This document shows, one piece after another, positions 7,930 to 15,708 of a stretch of 64,000 nucleotides of DNA; positions within the stretch are counted from its first letter, which is position 1; each line of letters opens with the position of its first letter. The stretch lies in the NCBI RefSeq assembly GCF_002929495.1, contig NZ_PJJJ01000032.1, positions 28,033-92,032 on the forward strand. The letters run 5' to 3'. A model generated the notes under the pieces. That model did no database searches. It was given only the letters and a program-made list of their open reading frames with translations, and had not been told where the DNA came from. The translations under genes and the position numbers were made by a program. The stretch comes from Cryobacterium sp. Y82. Lineage in GTDB: Bacteria > Actinomycetota > Actinomycetes > Actinomycetales > Microbacteriaceae.

Positions 7930-9339
7930 ATGCAACTGTACGATTCGAAGGCGCAGGCCCTGCGCGACTTTGTCCCCCTCGAAGCGGGGCAGGTCTCGAT
8001 GTACGTGTGTGGACCCACCGTGCAGTCCAGCCCGCACATCGGTCACCTGCGCAGCGCCCTGGTCTACGACCAGCTTCGTCGCTGGCTCAGCTACCGCGGA
8101 CTGAACGTCACCTTTGTACGCAATGTCACAGACATTGACGACAAGATTCTGATCAACGCGACCGGGTCCAGCGAGCAGTGGTGGGCCCTCGCCTACCGTT
8201 TCGAGCTCGAGTTCACCGCCGGCTACCAGCGTCTTGGCATTCTTGCGCCCACCTATGAGCCGCGCGCGACGGCGAGCATCACCGAGATGCAGACCATCAT
8301 CGCAACCCTGATCGACCGCGGCCACGCTTATGCGGCCCCCGACGAATCCGGCGATGTTTACTTCGACAGTGCCAGCTGGGCGGCTTACGGTGCCCTCACC
8401 CACCAGTCGCCGGGCAATATGGAAGCGGCAACAGACGCCTCACCCCGGGCCAAACGCGACCCGCGCGATTTTGCCCTGTGGAAGGGGGCCAAGGTCGGCG
8501 AGCCCGCCTCAGCCGCGTGGGCCTCGCCATGGGGCCAGGGCCGCCCGGGCTGGCACATCGAGTGCTCCGCCATGGCCGCCCGCTACCTCGGCGACCACTT
8601 CGACATTCACGGCGGCGGCCTCGACCTGCGGTTTCCGCACCACGAGAATGAGCTGGCACAGTCGACAGCGGCCGGCAGCGACTTCGCGAACTACTGGGTG
8701 CACAACGGCCTGGTCAACGTGAACGGGCAGAAGATGTCCAAGTCGCTCGGCAACTCGGTGTTCGCGGCCGAACTGCTCGACCAGGCCCGCGCCATCGTCG
8801 TGCGCTACTTTCTCGGCGCTGCCCATTACCGCTCCACCATCGACTACAACGATGGATCCCTCGCCGAGGCCGAAGCAGCCCTTGAGCGCGTCGAAAGCTT
8901 TCTCGACCGGGCCGATCGCCGGCTGGCCGGCACCCGGTTCGCCGGGAGCGGCGTCGAGGTCGTGCCCGAGGATTTCGCCACTGCCATGGACGACGACCTC
9001 GCCGTTCCACAGGCGCTCGGCGTGCTCCACGACACCGTGCGCGCCGGCAACGCCGCGCTCGATGCCGAAGACCTGCACGCTGCGGCATCCGCTCGCAGTG
9101 AAGTACTCGCGATGAGCGAAGTGCTTGGAATCAACCCTTTGTCGCCCGGCTGGGCCGTGGCAACAGACGAACCGGCCATGGTGGCCCTGAGTGCGTTGGT
9201 CGAGCGACTGCTCGGCGACCGCAACCTTGCCAGGGAAAACCGCGACTATGCGGCCGCAGACCGAATCCGGGACGAACTCGTCGCCGCCGGAATCACCATC
9301 GAAGACACCCCGTCGGGTGCCCATTGGAGTTTTGACTGA
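7930..9339 (+). CDS. cysS: cysteinyl-tRNA synthetase
   Basis: A 469-residue class I aminoacyl-tRNA synthetase that charges tRNA-Cys. The HIGH motif is HIGH-like HIGHLRS (H36-I-G-H39) and the KMSKS loop is K268-M-S-K-S272. The zinc-site context WHIECSAMA and LRFPHHENE is intact. The C-terminal helical anticodon-binding DALR-like region ends with GAHWSFD. ATG 7930 is chosen because GGGAGG stands seven bases before it. GTG 7924, overlapping the ispDF stop as GTGA, is the alternative and would add two residues. The stop overlaps the rlmB start by one base (TGATG). Confidence 0.96.
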   Translation: MQLYDSKAQALRDFVPLEAGQVSMYVCGPTVQSSPHIGHLRSALVYDQLRRWLSYRGLNVTFVRNVTDIDDKILINATGSSEQWWALAYRFELEFTAGYQRLGILAPTYEPRATASITEMQTIIATLIDRGHAYAAPDESGDVYFDSASWAAYGALTHQSPGNMEAATDASPRAKRDPRDFALWKGAKVGEPASAAWASPWGQGRPGWHIECSAMAARYLGDHFDIHGGGLDLRFPHHENELAQSTAAGSDFANYWVHNGLVNVNGQKMSKSLGNSVFAAELLDQARAIVVRYFLGAAHYRSTIDYNDGSLAEAEAALERVESFLDRADRRLAGTRFAGSGVEVVPEDFATAMDDDLAVPQALGVLHDTVRAGNAALDAEDLHAAASARSEVLAMSEVLGINPLSPGWAVATDEPAMVALSALVERLLGDRNLARENRDYAAADRIRDELVAAGITIEDTPSGAHWSFD

Positions 9340-10490
9340 TGAAGAACTTAGACCGCAAATCGCGTACCGGAGCGGTGCGCAAGGGCAGCCGTGGAGCCCA
9401 GGTCGGCTCCGGCGGCCAGGGCCGTCAGGCGCTCGAGGGTAAAAAGCCCACCCCCAAGGCCGAAGACCGTCCGTACCACCCCGCTGGCAAGCGCAAGGCG
9501 GCTGCCGAACGGTTCACCGCGGCCGGCGGCTTCAACTCGCGGCCCGCAGCGGATGCTTCCGCCAACCGGGGCGGCGCCCGCGGCGGTACCCCGGCGCGTG
9601 GCGGGGCTCCTCGTGGCGGCGCCCGCGGCGCCTCGCAGGGTGCACCCCAGCGCGGCACCGGTAACAGCGGCGGCGGCGGATCCTCGACGCGTCGGGCGCA
9701 GCAGATTGACGAGCACGAGATTGTCACCGGCCGCAACTCGGTGCTCGAGGCGCTGCGGGCGAAGATCCCCGCGCTGACCCTCTATATTGCCGCGCGCATC
9801 GAGATGGATGAGCGGGTAAAAGAGGTGCTGCTCATGGCGACGAGCCGCAACATTCCCATTCTCGAGGTCATGCGCCCCGAACTCGACCGTCTCGCCGGTC
9901 GCGACGCCGTGCACCAGGGCCTCGCGCTCAAGGTTCCCGCTTACGAGTACGCGCACCCGATGGAACTGCTCGAACTCACCATCAGCCGCGGCCACAAGCC
10001 GTTGTTCGTGGCCCTCGACGGCATCACCGACCCGCGTAACCTGGGCGCGATCATCCGCTCGACCGCTGCGTTCGGTGGCCACGGAATCATCGTGCCGCAG
10101 CGCCGCTCGGTCGGTGTGACCGCCTCAGCCTGGAAGACCAGCGCCGGCGCGGCCGCTCGCACGCCCGTCGCGATGGCGAGCAACCTCACCCAGACGCTCA
10201 AGGCGCTCAAGGCGCAGGGAGTGTTCGTGCTCGGACTCGACGGCGACGGCGACGTGTCACTGCCCGACCTTGGTACCGGCTTCGCCGAGCGCCCGATCGT
10301 GATCGTCGTAGGCAGCGAGGGCAAGGGCCTGTCCCGCCTCGTCACCGAGACCTGCGACGCGATCGTCTCGATTCCCATCAGCGCGGCGACCGAGTCGCTC
10401 AACGCCGGAATCGCTGTCGGCGTCACCCTGTATGAGGTGGCCCGTCTCCGTGCCCAGATCAAGCAGGCAAAGGCCGCAGCAAAGCTCTAG
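9339..10490 (+). CDS. rlmB: 23S rRNA 2'-O-methyltransferase (RlmB/TrmH family)
   Basis: A 383-residue SPOUT methyltransferase that methylates a ribose in 23S rRNA. Residues about 1-125 form a basic, Gly/Arg/Ala-rich low-complexity tail with RGG-type repeats. A SpoU substrate-binding domain (about 127-205) begins TGRNSVLEAL, and a SPOUT catalytic domain spans about 215-375. Motifs DPRNLGAIIRS, VVGSEGKGLSRL and IPISAATESLN form the knot and SAM site. It is translationally coupled to cysS by a one-base overlap, a common actinobacterial arrangement. The tail may add non-specific RNA binding; that is inference. A palindromic repeat follows the stop and probably terminates transcription. Confidence 0.95.
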   Translation: MKNLDRKSRTGAVRKGSRGAQVGSGGQGRQALEGKKPTPKAEDRPYHPAGKRKAAAERFTAAGGFNSRPAADASANRGGARGGTPARGGAPRGGARGASQGAPQRGTGNSGGGGSSTRRAQQIDEHEIVTGRNSVLEALRAKIPALTLYIAARIEMDERVKEVLLMATSRNIPILEVMRPELDRLAGRDAVHQGLALKVPAYEYAHPMELLELTISRGHKPLFVALDGITDPRNLGAIIRSTAAFGGHGIIVPQRRSVGVTASAWKTSAGAAARTPVAMASNLTQTLKALKAQGVFVLGLDGDGDVSLPDLGTGFAERPIVIVVGSEGKGLSRLVTETCDAIVSIPISAATESLNAGIAVGVTLYEVARLRAQIKQAKAAAKL

Positions 10491-10509
10491 CCCCTTTCTC
10501 CCCTTTTTT

Positions 10510-10577
10510 GGACCGGGCCCGGGCCCGGAAACCGGGCCCATGATAGATCGTGGGCCCGGTTCCATAAGGTGGGCCCG
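10510..10577 (+). repeat. GGGCCC-rich palindromic intergenic repeat, copy 1
   Basis: Layout: GGACCGGGCCCGGGCCCGG, then a stem ACCGGGCCCA (10531-10540)/TGGGCCCGGT (10551-10560), then AAGGTGGGCCC. A run of six T lies just before it, 20 bases after the rlmB stop. The same layout recurs at 11750, 17320 and 28876. It is probably a terminator-type repeat. Confidence 0.85.
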
Positions 10578-10715
10578 GCGGGCGCCGCGGGGCGGGGCGT
10601 GCCACGCCCGCGCGCCACGCCCGCGGCTCGTCCTCCCCGGCGGATGCCGCCGCCGATATTCCACAGATTCGCCGACTGCTCGACGCTCGAGACCCGTGCC
10701 CGGTCAGAATCAACC

Positions 10716-11702
10716 ATGCTTGACAGCCTGGATCTACTAAATGCCCGCAACGAGGGCCTCATTCATGCCGCATCCCTGCGCGCGTCGGGACTCACCACCC
10801 ATGCAGTGCGCGCACTCCTCGCGAGTGGCGAGCTGGTGCGCATCCGTCGTGGAATCTATATCTTGGGCGCTGCTTGGCGCGGAGGTCACAGCGCGGACCG
10901 GTATCGACTCTTCGTACGCGCCACGGTTCTCGCAGCCGAGCAGCCGTTGGTGCTTTCGCATCATTCGGCGGCGGTGCTGCACGACCTGCCCATCATTGGC
11001 CCATGGCCGCAGGTCGTGCACGCGATAAACAATGACACCGCCGGCGGGAGCAGCGCCCGATTCACCACGAGTCATAGGAGCGTAGCCGAGCCCGAAACCG
11101 TCATGGTGAACGGATGCGCAGTCACCAGCCTTCCCCGCACCCTCATCGACGTGGCCGCCAGCTCGATTTTCCTCGTCGGCGTCACGATGATGGACCACGC
11201 ACTACGAGTGGACCAGGAGCGCGTTCAGGTGGAACGCCGCCGGGGCACCCTTGGTACCCCGGCACTGACCAAAGACGCGTTATATGCCGAACTCGCGAGT
11301 GTCAATCCGCGCAGCGGAGGCGCCCAGGTTCGCCGCGTCATTGAATTCGCGAATCCCCTCTCGGCCAACCCGGGCGAGTCGCTCAGTCGTGTTCGCCTGC
11401 ATGAACTGGGCTTCGAGATTCCCGAACTCCAGGTGAGCTTCGTGGTGAAGGGCCACGAGTATTGGGTCGACTTCTTCTGGCGCGGTGTGCGCAAGATCGG
11501 GGAGTTCGACGGCAAAATCAAGTACACCCGGGGCGCGATATTGGGCGACCGGCACCCGGGTGATGTGGTCGTTGTCGAGAAGAATCGCGAGAATCTGCTG
11601 AGACCGTTTGCCAAGAGCTTCGATCGGTGGGACTGGGATACGGCCTACTCGCCGCGCCGATTCTATGATTTTCTGGCCGAGCACGACGTCCCTCGCGCCT
11701 GA
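10716..11702 (+). CDS. AbiEi-type winged-helix protein with DUF559/PD-(D/E)xK-like C-terminus
   Basis: A 328-residue protein. The N-terminus (about 1-60) looks like the winged-helix domain of AbiEi type IV antitoxins (LTTHAVRALLASGELVRIRRGIY). The C-terminus (about 220-325) has a Vsr/DUF559-like nuclease pattern: an early Glu in ESLSRVRLHELG, then VDFFW and EFDGK. The frame is open 49 codons further upstream, but that part overlaps the palindromic repeat and has no start signals, so ATG 10716 is preferred. No AbiEii-type nucleotidyltransferase toxin is next to it. It lies between two inverted copies of the GGGCCC repeat. A distant relative is encoded at 46665. Function is unproven. Confidence 0.75.
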   Translation: MLDSLDLLNARNEGLIHAASLRASGLTTHAVRALLASGELVRIRRGIYILGAAWRGGHSADRYRLFVRATVLAAEQPLVLSHHSAAVLHDLPIIGPWPQVVHAINNDTAGGSSARFTTSHRSVAEPETVMVNGCAVTSLPRTLIDVAASSIFLVGVTMMDHALRVDQERVQVERRRGTLGTPALTKDALYAELASVNPRSGGAQVRRVIEFANPLSANPGESLSRVRLHELGFEIPELQVSFVVKGHEYWVDFFWRGVRKIGEFDGKIKYTRGAILGDRHPGDVVVVEKNRENLLRPFAKSFDRWDWDTAYSPRRFYDFLAEHDVPRA

Positions 11703-11749
11703 TCCGGTAGCGGATGCCCGCTGCCTCACGATCCGACCGTGGTGCGTCT

Positions 11750-11814
11750 GGGCCCACCTTACGGAACGGGGCCCATGATCTATCATGGGCCCCGTTTCCG
11801 GGCCCGGGCCCGGT
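11750..11814 (-). repeat. GGGCCC-rich palindromic intergenic repeat, copy 2 (inverted)
   Basis: The same element as copy 1 in reverse: GGGCCCACCTT, then a long stem ACGGGGCCCATGAT (11766-11779)/ATCATGGGCCCCGT (11782-11795), then GGGCCCGGGCCCGGTC. It lies between the convergent ends of the AbiEi-like gene and the DUF4032 gene, nine bases from the DUF4032 stop. Confidence 0.85.
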
Positions 11815-11823
11815 CGAAGGCGG

Positions 11824-13134
11824 CTAGACCTTGAGCATCCAGTCGTCGGCATCGTCGGGGTCAGCAGACGCGTCGTCACCGAGCTGCGTGCGAATCGGCA
11901 GGGTGATGGCCCCGGTGAGCGGGTCGATCACGGTCGCCTCGTCGCGACGGTGTCGCAGTACGTCCTGCACGTACGAAGTGACGGCCTCGGCGAGCGGAAT
12001 ATCCCGCGACTGGTTTTGCGCCATGTACCAGCGGTGATCGAGCAACTGATGAAACACCTGCGCCCGCTCGAGCTTGCCTCGCAGCTCCTCCGGAATAGCT
12101 CGCACTACCGGTTCGAACACCCGCACCAGCCACTCGTGCGCGACCATCTCTTCGTCAACTCGGGGGTCACCGTAGGCAGCCCGATAAGAGTCGAGGTCGT
12201 TCAGCAGGCGGCGGGCCTGATTTTCTTCTGCGTCGAGGCCGGTCAAGCGCAGTAGCCGGCGCTGATGGTGGCCAGCGTCGACGACTTTCGGCTGGATGCG
12301 CACGCTTGAACCCGTGCTGTCGGTCTTGATGGCGAGTTCTTCGATGTCAAAGCCGAGATCGTTAAGGCGTTCCACCCGCTGCGCAATTCGCCAGCGTTCG
12401 GAGTTGGAAAAGGACTCGGAGCCAGTAAGTTCCTGCCAGAGCAGCCGGTACGCTGCGACGATGCCGTTGCTGACGCGCACCGGGTCGAGCTCGTCGGCGA
12501 CGCGACCGCCAGCTTCCAGATCCATCAGCTCGCCAGCGATGTTCACTCTGGCGATCTCGAGGTCGTTTTCGCGTTGACCATTCGACAGACCGCCCGAGTA
12601 CAGCTGTCCGGTTTCAGCATCGACGAGGTAAGCGGCGAAAGCGCCGGCGTCGCGGCGAAACAGGGTATTCGACAGCGAGACGTCTCCCCAGAAAAAACCG
12701 ATCATGTGCAGGCGCACCAGCAGCACCGCGAGGGCGTCGACCAGCCGGGTGGCGGTATCCGGTCGCAGCTCGTGCGAGTACAGCGCTCGGTACGGGAGTG
12801 AGAACTTGAGGTGACGGGTGACCAGAACCGAATTGAGCGGATCGAGCGCAGCATCTGTTCTGTTGGTAATGACCGCGACCGGCTCAACGCAGGGAATCTC
12901 CAGGTTGGCCAGGGTGCGCAGCATGTCGTATTCGCGCTTAGCCATCTCGCTCGTGGTCTCTTTGATGGCGACCACCCGCCCGCTCAGGTGGGCGAACCGC
13001 ACAAGGTGGCGCGAGATGCCCTTGGGCAGCGAGGCGATGCTCTCATTTGGCCAGGCATCGAGGGGCAGTTGCCACGGCAGGTCGAGCAGGGCAGGATCGA
13101 CTGTGGCCGACGTGATATTGAGTGAACCGCTCAT
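11824..13134 (-). CDS. DUF4032 protein with lipopolysaccharide-kinase-like fold
   Basis: A 436-residue protein of the actinobacterial DUF4032 family. The N-terminal 230 residues have a protein-kinase-like layout: a Lys in VVAIKETT, a catalytic-loop equivalent GDVSLSNTLF, and a metal-binding equivalent VDAETGQLY. These resemble the WaaP/Kdo-kinase group. The C-terminal DUF4032 part (about 240-430) is helical. The substrate is unknown; no lipopolysaccharide exists in this phylum, so the kinase reading is by fold only. ATG 13134 has a TAGGGT hexamer six bases upstream and no ribosome site, suggesting a leaderless message. Confidence 0.85.
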   Translation of the reverse strand: MSGSLNITSATVDPALLDLPWQLPLDAWPNESIASLPKGISRHLVRFAHLSGRVVAIKETTSEMAKREYDMLRTLANLEIPCVEPVAVITNRTDAALDPLNSVLVTRHLKFSLPYRALYSHELRPDTATRLVDALAVLLVRLHMIGFFWGDVSLSNTLFRRDAGAFAAYLVDAETGQLYSGGLSNGQRENDLEIARVNIAGELMDLEAGGRVADELDPVRVSNGIVAAYRLLWQELTGSESFSNSERWRIAQRVERLNDLGFDIEELAIKTDSTGSSVRIQPKVVDAGHHQRRLLRLTGLDAEENQARRLLNDLDSYRAAYGDPRVDEEMVAHEWLVRVFEPVVRAIPEELRGKLERAQVFHQLLDHRWYMAQNQSRDIPLAEAVTSYVQDVLRHRRDEATVIDPLTGAITLPIRTQLGDDASADPDDADDWMLKV

Positions 13135-13140
13135 TATTTG

Positions 13141-13146
13141 ACCCTA
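13141..13146 (-). promoter_or_regulatory. -10 element of a leaderless promoter for the DUF4032 gene
   Basis: On the minus strand TAGGGT is followed by six bases and the ATG at 13134. Confidence 0.55.
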
Positions 13147-13156
13147 ACAAACAACA

Positions 13157-13190
13157 AACGGCTGGAGGGAGCGAACCCCCTCCAGCCGTT
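13157..13190 (-). terminator. rho-independent terminator of the ugpC-like gene
   Basis: A perfect 13-base stem, AACGGCTGGAGGG (13157-13169) with CCCTCCAGCCGTT (13178-13190), and an 8-base loop. On the minus strand it is followed by a T-rich tract. Confidence 0.9.
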
Positions 13191-13202
13191 GTACGTTACT
13201 GA

Positions 13203-14300
13203 CTAGTCGGTGACGGCGCCGCCGAGGCGCAGGCCGCTTTCGGCGTCGAACACGTGTAGGTGGTTCGGCGTGGCTGTGAGGTACACCGTCTCGCCGGCGT
13301 TCGGGTGCGACCGTCCGTCAACGCGCGCGACGATGTCGGTGCGCTTGCCCTCGATCGTGGAGTGACCGTAGAGGTAGCCGTCAGCGCCGAGTTCCTCGAC
13401 CAGGTCGACCTCGATCTGCAGGCCGTCGCCGGCGGCGGACGACATCTGGATGTCCTCCGGGCGAATGCCAACGGTGACCTTCTTGCCGGTCGAGCTGGCG
13501 AGTGTCTCGCGCTGCACGGGAACGGTCGCCGTGCCGAACTTGATGCCGCCATCGACGGTGTCCGCCAGGAACAGGTTCATCGCGGGGCTGCCGATAAAGC
13601 CGGCCACAAACACGTTCTGCGGCTTCGCGTACAGGTCGCGGGGCGAACCGACCTGCTGCAGGACGCCGTCCTTCAGAACCGCAATCCGGTCGCCCATGGT
13701 GAGGGCCTCGGTCTGGTCGTGGGTTACATAGACGGTGGTGACGCCGAGGCGGCGCTGCAGCGACGCGATCTGGGTGCGCGTCTGCACGCGCAGCTTGGCG
13801 TCGAGGTTGGAGAGCGGCTCATCCATCAAAAACACCTGCGGCTGACGCACGATTGCGCGGCCCATGGCAACGCGCTGACGCTGGCCGCCGGAGAGGGCCT
13901 TGGGCTTGCGGCTGAGGTAGGGCTCCAGGTCGAGCAGTTTGGCCGCTTCAAGCACGCGGGCGGCGCGCTCGTCTTTGTTGATGCCAGCGATCTTGAGCGC
14001 GAAACCCATATTCTCGGCGACGGTCATGTGCGGGTAGAGCGCGTAGTTCTGAAAGACCATGGCGATGTCACGGTCTTTCGGCGGAACATCCGTCACGTTG
14101 CGCTCGCCGATGAAAATATTGCCGTCATTGACCTCTTCGAGGCCGGCGAGCATACGCAGTGAGGTGGACTTGCCACAGCCGGACGGGCCGACTAAAACCA
14201 GGAATTCGCCATCGGCGACCTGCAGGTCGAGCTGGTCAACAGCCGGCCTGGTAGAACCAGGGTAAAGCCGCGTTGCCTTGTCAAAGGTCACTGAAGCCAT
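13203..14300 (-). CDS. ugpC: sugar ABC transporter ATPase (UgpC/MsmK type)
   Basis: A 365-residue ABC ATPase of the MalK/UgpC/MsmK group, which powers binding-protein-dependent sugar importers at the membrane. Walker A is GPSGCGKST, the signature is LSGGQRQRVAMGR and Walker B is VFLMDEPLSNLD, with a following switch His in THDQTEAL. The C-terminal OB/TOBE domains (about 235-360) are the regulatory part. No permease or binding-protein genes are beside it, so it is probably a shared ATPase serving several importers, as known for MsiK/MsmK. ATG 14300 has GGAG ten bases upstream. A strong terminator follows. Confidence 0.93.
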   Translation of the reverse strand: MASVTFDKATRLYPGSTRPAVDQLDLQVADGEFLVLVGPSGCGKSTSLRMLAGLEEVNDGNIFIGERNVTDVPPKDRDIAMVFQNYALYPHMTVAENMGFALKIAGINKDERAARVLEAAKLLDLEPYLSRKPKALSGGQRQRVAMGRAIVRQPQVFLMDEPLSNLDAKLRVQTRTQIASLQRRLGVTTVYVTHDQTEALTMGDRIAVLKDGVLQQVGSPRDLYAKPQNVFVAGFIGSPAMNLFLADTVDGGIKFGTATVPVQRETLASSTGKKVTVGIRPEDIQMSSAAGDGLQIEVDLVEELGADGYLYGHSTIEGKRTDIVARVDGRSHPNAGETVYLTATPNHLHVFDAESGLRLGGAVTD

Positions 14301-14510
14301 GATTATTACTCCTTCACCGGCAGGAACGTGCCGGACGATCCGTTGTGAATAGGATTTTTGCGTCGCAGGCCAAAGCGCACGATCGTTCCAGTATTACACG
14401 ACGGATGCCCCGGCGCGGGTTCGCGCCCCGTTTGGCCGTTTCCCAGTCAGGGGACCTACTATTTCAGTGGTGCCTTCACGTGCGCCCCCACTTCTCGAAA
14501 GCGATCTTTT

Positions 14511-15419
14511 ATGACTATTGGCGGATCAGGCGACGGTAGTCCCTCAAAAAACCGGCGGCGTGACGCTGCCAGAGTGAAAGCCAAGCAGCTTCGAGTCAGT
14601 CAAAAGAAAAAGGACCGCCGCAACAAGGTATTTTTGCAAGGCGGCATCGCCCTCGCAGCCATCGCGATCGTCGTTTTGGTTTCCGTGATCATCGTGAATT
14701 CAATCAAACCGGCTGGTCCGGGCCCTAAAAACATGGCCAGTGACGGCGCGCTCATCGGCGAGGGCATGGTCACCGCTCTGACGCCCGCATTGCAGCCCAA
14801 CGCGAACCCGAGGCCGTCCGAGCCGGATACCACCGGCGCCGTCGCCAACATTCGCGTCTACGTCGACTACCTCTGCCCACTTTGCGGCGACTTCGAAGAC
14901 GCTAACAATGATCAGATCGCTCAATGGGTCGAGTCCGGCGCTGCAACAGTCGAAATTCACCCGGTAGCCATTCTCACGAGCAAATCCGCCGGCACCAAGT
15001 ACTCCCTGCGCGCGGCGAACGCGGCAGCGTGCGTTGCCAATTATTCGCCGGATGATTTCTTCGCCTTCAGTTCCGCCCTGTTCGTCGACCAGCCCAAAGA
15101 GACATCGCCCGGCCGCAGCAACGACGAGATCAAGGCTGTCGTCCGGGAATCCGGTGTGAGCACGGCCCTCGCCAATATCAATTCATGTATTGAGGACGGC
15201 ACCTACGAGTCCTGGGTGACGGCGGCAACCAACCGTGCGCTTGACGGTCCTATCCCCAATTCCTCGATGGAGTCCATCATCGGAACGCCGACCATCCTGG
15301 TCAATGGCAAGCCATATACCGGGTCACTCGAAGACCCGAAGGAGTTTGCGTCCTTCGTGCAGGTCGCCCTCGGTGAGACGTACTCCACGTCGACGCCAAC
15401 GCCGACCCCCGGCGGGTAA
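14511..15419 (+). CDS. membrane-anchored DsbA/thioredoxin-like protein
   Basis: A 302-residue extracytoplasmic thiol oxidoreductase candidate. A Lys/Arg-rich cytoplasmic stretch (about 15-40) precedes one membrane segment (about 43-65). A DsbA-type thioredoxin fold (about 95-290) carries the active-site pair C122-P-L-C125 and a cis-Pro region GTPTILVNG. A Thr/Pro tail ends the protein. The frame extends 51 codons upstream, but only the ATG at 14511 gives the usual basic-then-membrane N-terminus. A role in disulfide formation in secreted proteins is inferred from the family. A hairpin and tRNA-Thr follow. Confidence 0.9.
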   Translation: MTIGGSGDGSPSKNRRRDAARVKAKQLRVSQKKKDRRNKVFLQGGIALAAIAIVVLVSVIIVNSIKPAGPGPKNMASDGALIGEGMVTALTPALQPNANPRPSEPDTTGAVANIRVYVDYLCPLCGDFEDANNDQIAQWVESGAATVEIHPVAILTSKSAGTKYSLRAANAAACVANYSPDDFFAFSSALFVDQPKETSPGRSNDEIKAVVRESGVSTALANINSCIEDGTYESWVTAATNRALDGPIPNSSMESIIGTPTILVNGKPYTGSLEDPKEFASFVQVALGETYSTSTPTPTPGG

Positions 15420-15433
15420 TGTGCCACTTCGCA

Positions 15434-15470
15434 AAGCGGATGCGCCACCTCGCTCCACGCGCATCCGCTT
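15434..15470 (+). terminator. hairpin after the DsbA-like gene
   Basis: A perfect 12-base stem AAGCGGATGCGC (15434-15445)/GCGCATCCGCTT (15459-15470) with a 13-base loop. No strong T-run follows. It may terminate the upstream message. Confidence 0.6.
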
Positions 15471-15532
15471 GGGTGTTGCCCGTGCCAGCGCTGAAATGAT
15501 TTAGGATGGTGGACTGAGGCCTTACGCCTCAT

Positions 15533-15608
15533 GCCGGCCTGGCGCAATTGGTAGCGCACCACTCTTGTAAAGTGGGGGTTACGGGTTCAAGTCCCGTGGC
15601 CGGCCCCA
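15533..15608 (+). tRNA. tRNA-Thr (anticodon TGT)
   Basis: All arms pair: acceptor GCCGGCC/GGCCGGC, D stem GCGC/GCGC, anticodon stem CCACT/AGTGG around loop CTTGTAA, and T stem ACGGG/CCCGT. The anticodon TGT reads ACA (Thr). CCA is encoded at 15606-15608. Confidence 0.97.
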
Positions 15609-15708
15609 TTCTTCCTGCTCCGCTCCGAACCGTGAGTGAGTCTTCGACCTCCCGGGCGCTCGCCCCGACGCCGAAGCGGATGTCCGCGCGCCCTGAGAGG
15701 AAACACGC

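Noticed and set aside
10569-10715. 49-codon N-terminal extension of the AbiEi-like protein
   Set aside because: It overlaps the palindromic repeat, is Pro/Arg/Ala low complexity and has no start signal. Similarity to the paralogue starts after ATG 10716.
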